NCBI RefSeq assembly: GCF_037893015.1
Contig: NC_133658.1
Location: 632,391,354 to 632,455,353 of the forward strand
Reading direction: 5' to 3'
DNA from: Macrotis lagotis
Lineage: Eukaryota > Chordata > Mammalia > Peramelemorphia > Peramelidae
DNA length: 64,000 bases
The notes below the pieces were generated by a model. It saw only the letters and a program-made list of their open reading frames with translations, was not told the origin of the DNA and did not search any database. Made by a program: the position numbers and the translations under genes. This document shows positions 21,027 to 31,770 of the stretch, piece by piece (position 1 is the stretch's first letter; the number at the start of each line of letters is the position of its first letter).

Positions 21027-24000
21027 AAAAATTTACATAAATTCAATTATCATTTATTCAGTATAATTTCACCCTTTAAAAATTTTCACCAATAATTTCA
21101 TTTAAAGTTACTTAAATTTTATTTTCAGGTTAAACCCCTGCATTTGGCTTTTTTAGTTTTTTTCATTCTGTCTGATTCTATTAGCATCGCCATTTTATGT
21201 TATCATAAATATGTGGCACTTTTGTTAGCTCAGCTGCAGTTAACATAACATTTTCAGGTTGGTTAAGGTCCTGACCCAGAAAAGATTGCTTACTGGGTGA
21301 CTGAAAATTAACAGGAACAGCTATGTCATTCATCACTGTCACAGAGAAAGAGATCTACTATATAGCTCACATTTTGGATGAATAGTACCTGAAAGAACTA
21401 TCATTAATTTAAAAAAATAAAACTGAACTCATAATCAATCTGTCCATATCCTCTATTAATTAGAAGAGTTTAATGATTATTCAAGTTAAAATTGTTATTT
21501 TTATTCTGATGCTTCACAAGTTTTCCAATCTTGCTGCACTTGCCAAACTTGATAGACATAAACATCTAATGAGAATCTTATATTGTCAAGACACTATGTG
21601 AGGCACAAAGATATATGAAGATATACAAAGATAAATAAGGTATAGTATCTACCCTCAAGGGATTTGGTACAAAATAGAATACAGTCATGTCTAACAGAGA
21701 TATGAACAAGCTAAAATGAGAATGCATGGGAAAAGTCAACAGTTCTACCTGGGGATAAGGGAAGGTTGAATGAAAATAATGATAGCCATACAGAATACTA
21801 AGGATCCAGGAAGATTCTGATTCACTTGATTTACTAGATTTTGAAACTGAATTACTCTATGACAACAAATATTAAATATTTGGTTTGTGTGTGTCATTTG
21901 ACTCAATTAGTCTATCAAGCAACATTATCTAAGGGTCCATTATATGAAATTTCTATGTGATTCTATATAATTTTATAGTAAGAATTGTTTTTCAATAAAA
22001 AAAAGGAATGTGGCAATTATAAAATTTTCCTTGAGATACAGTATATATTTGTAAATGATTTAGGAAGAAGTTGTTATAGGGGGGGGATTTTCATTATGGA
22101 AACTCCATCTGCAAAGTCTAAGGTATATAAATAGTAATGATTTGCATGGAATCATACAGTCAGTAAATCATAGAGACTGTGATTTAAATCAAGGTTCTTT
22201 TGTTTCCTTTTAAAAATATTTAATAAACTCTACCTACCTGAAAAGTAGTCAATATATCTATGATTTACATAAGTACTTGGTACCTGGATAATACAAACTT
22301 TTTTATTTTTTCAAATTATTAAAAATTATTATTACTAAAATTAATTGTTTAAAATTTATTATTATGAAAATTAATTATTATTTTATTGTTTAAATTATTA
22401 TTAAAAATTAATCTTTTTAATCAAATTATTGCTACTTTTGAGTCCAGAAAAATTTTCACATGAAGCATAAAACTTCCTAGAATAAAATGAAGGTAGTTGC
22501 AAACTTAAAATAATACTCAAAGAATACTTTTTGTCAAATTCTTTAAAATATTACTAATTTGTTGAAATATTGGGGAAAAGGTTTTCTTTACAGGTTTTGA
22601 GCTTGTGAACCAAAGATCAATGTAACCAGTGTCCTTAAATAGTTTCTATGACATCCTTGTATGACCAATTTCCTTGGAATGAGCTCTAGACTTTATTTAC
22701 CCAATATAGAAATTAACAGATTATTACTACCACAAGATTTTCCTTTTGCTCAGTATAATAAATTACTAATGAAATGAAGCAGAATTTCAGGCTGACAAAT
22801 GAGTCCAGGAGTAAAGTTGGTTCTGTTGCCTTAATTTCATGACTCCGACAACAGTAAACTATAGCAATGAGAAAGATGTTAACAAAATATAATCAGGGGA
22901 CATTCATCATCATGTAGGCTGGATTCCCTGCCTCCAAAACAGAATGATTATCTGAAGGAAAACGAATGGGAGCCAGGTTCCAAGAAAGCAAATTGGAAGT
23001 TAGGTCAACAGTTGTTTTTTTACATATGACTGTGTGATCCCAGTCTGATATAAGCTTATTTCCTTTATAAAGGAGTGAATGGACTGAATCAGCATCAATA
23101 CTTCAGGATAAGAAGTTCCAAATATCACGAGGACACAAATTATGAAAACTGACAACAGGTAGCCTAAATGCTAATACAGGAAAAAAAAAATGAAACCAAA
23201 CAATGGTAGGGGAAAAGAGTGTTTTCTCAGCTCTCCTAAAAATATACACAAAGGCTGTGAGCCAAATAAATGAAAAAAAATAAGATATTTTGACAGAAGT
23301 GAGAGAACTTTCATGTCTGACAGATGTTCAGGGTTGTTTTTTTCTTTTAACCAGACCAGCTAAAAGGAATGCAGGAAATTATAAGTAAAAGACCCACTCC
23401 CAGGACAACGTCCTGTAAATAGGCTCTCAAGGATGGGCTTCCCAAAAGCAAGAAGTCAATGAGCACTACAGGCCTGCAAAAACCTAGAAAACTGTGATAG
23501 CAGTCCTTTCTTTGCTTGGCTACCAACAGGATGTTTTGGAATATTACCACATGTATAATTAACAGTACCAGGCAGCTAGGATCTAGAGGTGCTTGCCCAG
23601 GATGTGACTAGAGCTGAAAAGTGTGATTATCCAGAGAAATATGCATTTTTCCCCTTCATTTGAATGTCAGAATGCTGTTGTTTGCTATGCCTCTGGGCAG
23701 GGCTCTCAGAGGAGGAAGAAGAGGAAGGAAAAGGAAGAGCAAGAGATGCATTAATCTCTGCAGTTCCAGCTGGCCCTTAGGAGCCATGCCCACTCAACCA
23801 CAGGTTCCACTATCTTCCTTTCCCCAGCTAAGCCTAGACCTGCTAGGAACCCTCAGAGGAAGTCCAACCAGAGAGCAGAGGACCTCTGTGTCCCTGGGAC
23901 AGGGCAGGCTGGATTTGAGTGACTTTTCTCTTTAAACCCCACGTCCTGATTCCAAACCCAGCAGTATATTTACTTGACCCCCCAACACTTAAATGAGTAT

Positions 24001-24114
24001 ATTAAAATAATAATTACCTGAATTATACTTTGAATATTCATCTTCATTAATGAGAAATATATGTCCTTTCTTTGGATTTAGGCCAGTTATGGCCTGTATA
24101 ATATTAAAAAGAAA
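21027..24114. other. Mostly unassigned old sequence
   Basis: No supportable gene. 21590-21700 has a CACTATGTGAGGCAC and CCCTCAAGG pattern common in old mammalian repeats. 22290-22440 is very AT-rich with repeated ATTATTA/TTAATT words. The 91-codon frame at 23660-23935 has no domain and is not supported as coding. Confidence 0.45.
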
Positions 24115-24126
24115 GGATTGTCCTAT

Positions 24127-24281
24127 TTTTTGTTATTGATTTTTGGCAAGACATGGGGTTTAAGTGACTTGCTCAAGGTCACACAGCTAGGTAATTCTTA
24201 TGGGTCTGAGGCTGAATTTGAACTCAAGTCCTCCCTACTCCAAGGCCCTTGCTCTATTCATTACTCTGCCTAGTTGCCCCT
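24127..24281 (-). mobile_element. WSINE1-like SINE
   Basis: Complement of the SINE from GGCAAGACATGGGG to CTAGTTGCCCC. Flanks GGATTGTCCTAT (24115-24126) and GGATTATCCTAT (24282-24293) are near-perfect target duplications. Confidence 0.9.
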
Positions 24282-24704
24282 GGATTATCCTATTAATAAA
24301 CAAAATAAAACAAACAAACAAAAAAGATTTGCCCAGGTATATGTGACCTTAAAAATAAAAAGGTAGTAAATTTAAAATGCCTTTAAGTATATGGAATGCA
24401 CTTTTTTCTTTTCCTTTTCACAATGTGAGATATACATTTTTTTGAATCATAGAAAAAAGAGTAATCTAAACTGGAAACTGGTGGAAAATACTTTGGGACA
24501 GTAGTTTGTGTAACTTATTTTTATATCAAAAAAGTAGGTATTTGATCTTTAAATGATTTTAATTTGTACAGGCATGAAAAAATTGATTTTAAAAATTTTC
24601 CTTTAAAACATTATATTAAAAATTATATTTACTCATTCATTAAGATGTATATAATAACATTTATATCCTCAAAATGCTTCTGTTGCTCTATAATCAAACA
24701 TTCT

Positions 24705-24858
24705 TTTTTTTTAGTTGTTTGCAAGGCAAATGGGGTTAAGTGGCTTGCCCAAGGCCATACAGCTGGGTAATTTTTTTAAGTGTCTGAGACCAGATTTGAA
24801 CCCAGGTACTCCTGACTCCAAGGCCAGTGCTTTATGCACTATGCCACCTAGCCACCCC
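24705..24858 (-). mobile_element. WSINE1-like SINE
   Basis: Poly-T start, GCAAGGCAAATGGGG, CCAAGGCCATACAGCT, ending TAGCCACCCCT; similar TCAAA-ATT-TTCTT flanks on both sides. Confidence 0.9.
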
Positions 24859-25244
24859 TCAAATATTATTCTTGAATCAAGCACTCATTAATTCCCTCTA
24901 GCACAAAGTAGAGAGGAAAACATTCATTACAGCTCAAGTTTATAAAGTCCTTTGAAGTATTTAAACATAAACAATGTTAACTATTGTTAGCTATTGGGGT
25001 GCTCTCTATTTACAAAGCATTTGATTTCTATTTTTAAAATTTATGAGTTAAATATGTCATACTTTTCAAATCAAGCTCCATGTGTTATCTCTACCTTCAT
25101 TCACACTCCCAAATTCAAGAGCATTGACCATTCACACTGACGATCACAATAATGATGGGCAAGGGAGCTTCAATCTGCTCTTGATTTGACCTAAACCTGT
25201 TCACCCCTCCTTAACCATTGGTGCACCCCATTCTATCCCCACCC
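24859..25244. other. No assignable feature
   Basis: Mixed sequence with no frame, repeat boundary or RNA motif that I can support. Confidence 0.45.
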
Positions 25245-25248
25245 CACA

Positions 25249-25306
<58 letters not shown>
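25245..25306. repeat. (CA)n microsatellite
   Basis: About 60 bases of CA dinucleotide with a single TA interruption near 25255, followed by CTCACC. Confidence 0.97.
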
Positions 25307-25309
<3 letters not shown>

Positions 25310-25900
25310 CAGAGTTTGCCATATAGGATAGTGCAGGCACTTGTTCAGAATATTAACGTTCAGAGCTTCTGAGTTCAAACTATCCACCAGTCTCAGTCTT
25401 CCCTATAGTAGGAATTACAGCATCACATCTAGCTCCCTGAGTTATCCCTAAACTTAAACAAAGGAAAAAGTGGGCAAATATTCCAAACAAGATAGATAGG
25501 AAGTACACTTTAGAATAAGGGCAAGATCTACTGAATCTCTTTCCATTCATTCATCTCTGGCAAGAATGAAATTAGATTCCACTTCTATAAAGCCATAACG
25601 ATTCTCTAAATGCTATTGGATTCTAGCAGTGCTGCCAATTCTTAACGTAGAGATTGCTAATAATTGACTGAAAATATAGAAAACGTATCTTTAAAAGATG
25701 GAATATATAAATCCCCAAGAATGTACCAAGGAATTTTCTCAAGATTATAACTTGAAATGAGAACTTGTGTGGCTATGGTGGAGAGAAAGCTGGATTAAGA
25801 CTGGATGACACAGGGCAAATCTCATAACCCCTCAGGGCTCCAGTAATTTTGTCAATTTTCAGCAACTATGCTGAAGAAGATCTATATTGCTAAATGATGG
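25307..25900. other. No assignable feature
   Basis: No gene or repeat recognised; short frames only. Confidence 0.45.
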
Positions 25901-26036
25901 TTTTTTTTAATGGGGTTAAGTGATTTACCCAAGGTCACACAGCTAGGTAATTATTAAGTATCTGAAGCTGAGTTTGAACTCTGGTCCTCTGATTCTAGAG
26001 CTGATCCTTTATGCACTGCTCCACCTAGCTCCCTCG
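25901..26036 (-). mobile_element. WSINE1-like SINE, tail-shortened
   Basis: T-run, TGGGGTTAAGTGATTTACCC, CACACAGCTAGGTAATTATT, ending CCACCTAGCTCCCTC. Flanks TAAATGATGG and TAAATGTTGA may be the target duplication. Confidence 0.85.
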
Positions 26037-26130
26037 TAAATGTTGATCTTTACCTGTATTCCTCATTTTGATTTCACAAAGTCAGTACAAATACAGGATC
26101 TGGTCCCAAAGAGAAATTTGCTATTTAGTT

Positions 26131-26362
26131 AGTCTTCAATCATGACTCTTTCTGACCTCTTTTATGGAATTTACTTAGCAAAGGAAGTGGTTTGCCATTT
26201 TTTTCCAGTTCATTTTACAAATGAGGAAACTGAAACAAACAGGGGTTATGTGTTCAGGGCCACATAGCTAATATGTATATGAGATTGGATTTGAACTCCA
26301 GAAGAAGAGTTTTCCTGACTCCAGGTCTAGCCCTTTATCCACTGCACTACTTGGTTATCCTA
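26131..26362 (-). mobile_element. Mar1-like CORE-SINE
   Basis: Reverse orientation: CATGACTCTTTCTGACC (RTE-like tail), GTGGTTTGCCATTT, CCAGTTCATTTTACAAATGAGGAAACTG, then CACATAGCTA and CCCTTTATCCACTGCACTA. Confidence 0.8.
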
Positions 26363-28005
26363 AAAATATATAAAAGTTGTAGCAAGTAGCTCTCCAAAGA
26401 CTAGGATTTCCCAATGTTGGCAGTTTTTAAAAACTGAAGATATAAATACATAAACATGACTGTAAAAAGCTGACTTGATATTCCACTAGAAGATTGAAAA
26501 ATGCAGAAACCTAAGATGAATAAAAGAGGGATTGGATTTTTCTGCTTCAACATTTGTTAGTTATGTCCTCTGGTGTTGGTTGTACAGAGAAATAACCTAG
26601 AACAATGATTTTCTTTGTCTAGCAATATCTTTTTTTTTCACTGTTCATTCTCCCTGTGGGAGTTCTTATCCTACCTAAACCACAGATTGCCCTTTTAATC
26701 CTAGTGAGCTGTCTCACTAATGTGTTCCACTGATGATAAGGCACTTTATCATAAAAGGATATGAAGGGTTGATTACAAATCTCCACCCTCTTTTGGGGGG
26801 AAAAATATCAGAGATACACCTGTGGTGAATCAGTGGGGTCATAGAACAAAGACTAGCTCTTTATTACTTCTAGTTAGGCTATATCAAAGAATAAAGGGTA
26901 GTTAATTGTCTTGGGCGGGGGATGTTTAATTCTAACATACCAAAAAGGAATATTTGGAAGATTAGTATTACAAAAGGAAACCACCTAATACTTTCCTTAT
27001 ACCCAGAGGCTACAAGAGTAAACCTAAAATGTTTATACTAAACACTATAATTTCAGAATATGTACATTAGGAAAGTCAGTATTTCTCAAAGAAAAAAAAT
27101 CTTTTAAAAATTAAATGCATAAATCAATATATCAGCGCTATTTAAAAACAAAACAATTGCATTGTGGTAGTGTCTCTTAATTTATTAGTCAAATATTAAT
27201 GTGGAAATTAAGATGCCATTAGATGTCCTCTAAATAATTGACGTTAATGTGACTCAACATTTGTTCATATTTTTGCTTTTTTTTTAAGTTCTAACTTAAT
27301 GTATAATTGGGATAATGAGGTAACTATGCCATTAGAGTACTACAGATTCTTCAATACTGGGAAAAGCTTTGGATAAGCTCCTGTCAGGAGACTATGCCTG
27401 TTTTAACAAGAAAAGCTTAGTTAGGAGTTGTCCACATGGTAGTGATTTTTTTTTTATCCATAGCAACTAATAAAATTAAAGAAAAAATCTACAAATTAGT
27501 TTTTAGTACTAGGTCACTTCTGCTGTAATGACAGTGGGCATAGTCATTTGTCAACCTTGTTTCACTCAGGTCTGCTATTGGATACCATATGTGCTGAGTT
27601 CTCTCACAGCAAGAGCTGTTCTTTCAGGTCTATTGGATCTTGTGCTGTCTGTGAGTATGTGACATTCCACACTCCTATGAGGAGTGGAATCTTTGAAGAA
27701 CATTTTGTAGGGGTTTTTTTTTGAGTCTCAACCTCTATGGGATTCTGCACCTACCATGGTAATCAGAACAAGATTGGGTAAACTGATAATTTTTAGGGCA
27801 CCTTTTCTAGTCCCTTCCTTGCATCAGGAGGTAAGCAGTGCCATCCTTAAAATGGATGCTCAGGCACCCAGAGGGTTGCTGAATCTCACTGCTGCTTTCA
27901 GAGTAAAAACAACCCTATGATGTGGTACTCCTGTGTGCAGGGTTGTGACTAAAGCTACCAGTGCATGCACACCTGCTGCTTCATCACTTCCCTGTCACCA
28001 TAGGA
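26363..28005. other. No assignable gene; unclassified sequence
   Basis: AT-rich to mixed. 27560-28000 is less AT-rich and may belong to the repeat that follows, but I cannot place its start. Confidence 0.4.
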
Positions 28006-28009
28006 CTTT

Positions 28010-28471
28010 TGAGGAATGGTTATGAGTTATGTTTTTTTATATGCATAAATGGATTTAAGTGAGGTAGAGCTTAACAAAAACAACTGCCTCACTCTCTCTT
28101 CCAAAGTCATCATGATCCATCATAGCAAGAAAAAGTCACTACAATTGGTGATGGCTCTAGATGCAGTGGATGACCTCTGCGTTTGTTGAATGAAGCTTTA
28201 AGCACTGCGCAGCAACTGCTTCAGTTGGCTTCATGGTCATTGAAATGAATTGCTCTCCTCTACCCATTCCACCAGTGGAAGACTTCACATGCTTGGGGTA
28301 GACACCCATCACCACTCACCAATGAGTTTGAGACTCCCTTGGTTACTCTCATCCTTGTTTATTCCACCTGCCAAAATGGTTCACCAGGTTGTGGCCACTG
28401 TGCATGCTACAGCTTCTTGGAGCCACAGGTGAGAGTTGAACATCAGAAATGGACATCAAAGGTAGAAAGCA
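28010..28471 (+). repeat. Interspersed repeat R, copy 1
   Basis: From GGATTTAAGTGAGG onward it aligns by eye with copy 2 (29178-29395): CCTCACTCTCTCTTCC, then a GATGGCTCTAGATGCAGTGG block. It extends further, to GCATGCTACAGCTTCTTGGAG. Two matching copies in different contexts show it is a dispersed element; I cannot name the family with certainty. Confidence 0.6.
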
Positions 28472-28626
28472 GGGGCGGTTAGGTGGTGCAGTGGATAAAG
28501 CACCGGCCCTGGACTCAGGAGTACCTGGGTTCAAATCCAGTCTCAGACACTTAATAATTACTTAGCTGTGTGGCCTTGGGCAAGCCACTTAACTCCATTT
28601 GCCTTGCAAAAAAACCCCTAAAAAAC
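28472..28626 (+). mobile_element. WSINE1-like SINE
   Basis: Well-preserved copy: GGGGCGGTTAGGTGGTGCAG, GAGTACCTGGGTTCAAATCC, CTTGGGCAAGCCACTTAACT, ending GCAAAAAAACCCCTAAAAAAC. Near-duplicate flanks AG-TAGAAAGCAG and AGATAGAACGCAG. Confidence 0.93.
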
Positions 28627-28899
28627 AGATAGAACGCAGCCCTGAAGAGGGCTTGGCAGCCCCTCACATCTTTAGTCATCCTTGAACTCACCCTACACAA
28701 AAGACAATGTGTGGTGCAAAGTGCTGGACTGATCACAGATAAATCCTCTCTAAGCTATATATTGGTATTCAACCAAAGCAGTGCCTCAAGACAAAATGAA
28801 TAATAGAAGAATTAATGCAAAAATAGAGTGTTTTTCTGAGTCAGTACAGTTTATTGCTAACTTGGAGGGGAAACTGATCTAACACAATTGGCAACAGTG

Positions 28900-29177
28900 G
28901 AGCAGAAAAGGAGTGGGCAGCTTTCCCTTTTTGACCAATTTAAATGAAAGTGAAGTAACTGGGAAAAGTCTGTATATTTTTGCATTATTGATGGACCTAA
29001 GAATGGCACTAATAATTTGGGAGAACAATTTGCATTTGTACATAAAAGTTACTAAATAGTGCCAGCCATGTGACTCAACTATTCTTTTGCTAGGCCTATA
29101 CTCAGGAGAAAGCAAAGAAAGACAAAAGGTCCAAATCATTCAAAAATATTTAAAGTGGCTATTTTTTATAGTGATTA
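28900..29177 (+). mobile_element. Old decayed L1, ORF2 C-terminal part (upstream of inserted repeat)
   Basis: Text such as GCACTAATAATTTGGGAGAACAATTTG and CTAGGCCTATACTCAGGAGAAAG matches the L1 ORF2 C-terminal region seen in younger copies. The same element resumes at 29396 after repeat R. Confidence 0.6.
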
Positions 29178-29395
29178 AAAGCCTTAGCTCTTAAAGTCAA
29201 CCATGACACAAGAGAGGTAATGCCATGACATACAAGTAAGTTGGATTTAAGTGAGAGAGGACTGTCCAAAGTCTCCCATCTCATTTTCTCTTCTGAACCC
29301 ATCTGGGACAAGTGGTCAGATATGGATCAGGATGACTAGAGATGGTCCTAGATGTAGTGGGAAAAGATGGCCTTTTTAAGCTAAGGTTTGTAATT
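29178..29395 (+). repeat. Interspersed repeat R, copy 2, inserted in old L1
   Basis: Has CATGACATACAAGTAAGTTGGATTTAAG-like text (first half), GATGACTAGAGATGGTCC and AGATGTAGTGGG blocks shared with copy 1, ending GGCCTTTTTAAGCTAAGG. The split L1 on both sides shows it as an insertion of about 218 bp. Confidence 0.6.
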
Positions 29396-29905
29396 TAAGG
29401 AATGACTAAATAAATTATGTTATATGAATATGATTAAATAACTCTGTGCTATAAGAAATTAGAAAATTTCTTAAAGAAGAAATTTTAAAATTTCTGATTT
29501 TCAAAAAAAAAACATATAAAACCTTAACAGGAAGTGATACAAAATGGAATATTTAGAACCAGAATAACAATTCATACTATAACATTAATATAAAAATGAA
29601 CAATTTTAAGGACATATATAACCTGAAGAAGAATGAAATAAGCAGAACAGGAGAATAATTTATACATCAATTGCTATATAATAACTCATTAAAAACAAAC
29701 AACTTTTAAAGCTATAATAAGATGAGTACTCTAAGACCATGATACAAAGGTGATTGAATTAGGCTACAAAGTAAGACACATATATTTTTGTATACAATCA
29801 TTGAGAGACTTTGTTTTGTGTGAAAAGAGATCTCTCATGGGGTGGGACTAATTTGCAATGTTTGCAATATAAAACCAAAAAAATAAATAATTTAAAGAAA
29901 AAATA
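29396..29905 (+). mobile_element. Old decayed L1, 3' part
   Basis: Continues GGAATGACTAAATAAATTATG, then GTGCTATAAGAAAT, GAATGAAATAAGCAGAAC and a terminal A-rich end after GCAATATAAAACC, the usual order of an L1 ORF2 end plus 3' UTR. Confidence 0.6.
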
Positions 29906-31023
29906 TAAATGTCTTGCAAAATTATAAATGTCATTAATTTTAAAATGGTCAATAGAATATTAAAAATTTCCAATCTTTATTTCTACATTCATACTTCTAT
30001 AGAGTGCAGATTGTAAAAATCAAAATACATATGAAGAAAATTCTTGGTGAAGGTATGAGAAAGAAAAGGGAAGACTTGAAAAATAATACAGCATAATTGA
30101 ACACATCTTTATAATCACACAACAGATGAAAAGGTTGAGAAAATACAACATCCCAGGGTTATATGTTAACAAATTTTCCATAGAACCTTTATTGAATAAA
30201 ATGCCACTACAACAAATTATTGCTCAAGCAGATGCTAAAATCACATGATTCCTTGGAATATCTAATAGGCGTAATTTTATTTAATGACCCTTGAATTATT
30301 AAGATTAAGTAAACCATAAAACACAAAGATATATGCTCAGTGGAGATTTTAACCACAGGACTGGAGTATGTTTAGAATAAAGACAATGTTAAAAATATTC
30401 TTAATAAATGATAAGGTTGTCCATATACTTTTTTTTGGATGATAAGTTAAGTGTATTATTATCCAGAAATTGAAGAGCTTTGTGATTAAGACTAATGATC
30501 ATTTGAAAGAATTTAACTTATTCCCTTAGGCAAAAAAAAGTGAATGAATAATGACTCTCATTCAAACTATGATGTGATGATCAATGGTCAACTTCATGCA
30601 TAATTAAAATATAATGCTGAGACAGGCACATCATATAAAAATGAGCTAATTAGACCCAAAAAAACATTGTTTTAATTACTTTTATGCCTTCATATTCCAA
30701 TTTTTGGAAGGAAATTTTCAAGTTGGAAAAGTGATATTTAAGGATAATCATCTTCATCTGAATCAGTTCATAGCTCATGCAGTCCTTGACTTAAGTGGTT
30801 GAGTATGTGTGTGATTGTCTAATAATATGTACCTGAAAACTGAACAAATTCAACAAATGGTTTCTTTCTGCTTCTGTTAATTCAGGTCATGTATGAGATT
30901 TATTATGTTTCTTTATGTAAGAAAAGAGAAAATAAACAACTTCTTAATGATACCTGATTAATTATAAAGATTGAATGGATTCATTTTTATGACCCAAATT
31001 CATTTAAGTCAAGTGTATTTAAC
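29906..31023. other. No assignable feature
   Basis: AT-rich sequence with no supportable gene or named repeat. Confidence 0.45.
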
Positions 31024-31041
31024 AGAAAAGTTTAATTTCTT

Positions 31042-31198
31042 GCTTTTTTTAAAGGATTTTTTGCAAGGCAAATGGAGTTAAAGAAGCTTGCCCAAGATCA
31101 CATAGCTAGGTATTATTAAGTGTCTGAGGTCAGATTTGAACTCAGGTACTACTGACTCCAGGACCGGTGCTCTATCCATTGAACCATCTAGCCACCCC
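31042..31198 (-). mobile_element. WSINE1-like SINE with 18-bp target duplication
   Basis: Flanks 31024-31041 and 31199-31216 are AGAAAAGTTTAATTTCTT and the same with one C for T. The body is the complement of the standard SINE. Confidence 0.95.
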
Positions 31199-31216
31199 AG
31201 AAAAGTTCAATTTCTT

Positions 31217-31754
31217 AGGAACAAATACCTTCTAAGATGAATACACAAAACTTCTTAAATATGTAATGTCATACCATGAATTGTAAGTAACTAAGAGCCA
31301 ATCAAGTCTACCATGTTTAGTCTTGACTCTCTAGTCCCCTATAAATTAACCTCCTTGTTACTTATAAAGCATTATTGAAAACTATCCAAACAAAATAGCT
31401 TACCCTTTTGAAAAATACTATATTTATAAAGAATGCTAGATGAAGGGCCCCAAAAGTTATTTTTTTATTTAAAATTTGACTAGAAGACTGCACTTTACCT
31501 CTTCTTCATAGTTGAACAGTAAATTAGGGAACACTATTGATTTAATTGATAGATCTTGAACTGAAATATAAAATTGTCTCACAATAGGAAATAAAATTAA
31601 TAGTTTATACATGTATATTTTATTTATAGATACTGTTAATGGAAAATCATTTAGACAATATTCATAGTGATAAAGAAAATATTTGTTTTATGCATGGTAT
31701 TGATCTAATGATATCAAGTAATGAAAGTAACATGGCAATAATAACAAAAAAGAG
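31217..31754. other. No assignable feature
   Basis: AT-rich unique-looking sequence just upstream of L1 F. Confidence 0.45.
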
Positions 31755-31770
31755 AGAAAACATAGAGCAT

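Noticed and set aside
23660..23935. 91-codon plus-strand frame as a host exon
   Set aside because: No domain, no splice context I can defend, and low-complexity basic start; similar lengths occur by chance in this window.
24127..26036. Regularly recurring 150-bp units as an array such as CRISPR or satellite
   Set aside because: Each unit is an independent SINE with its own target duplication, mixed orientation and irregular spacing; no array.
28250..28534. Overlapping frames on both strands near 28.3-28.5 kb
   Set aside because: They fall in repeat R and a SINE; no protein family resemblance.
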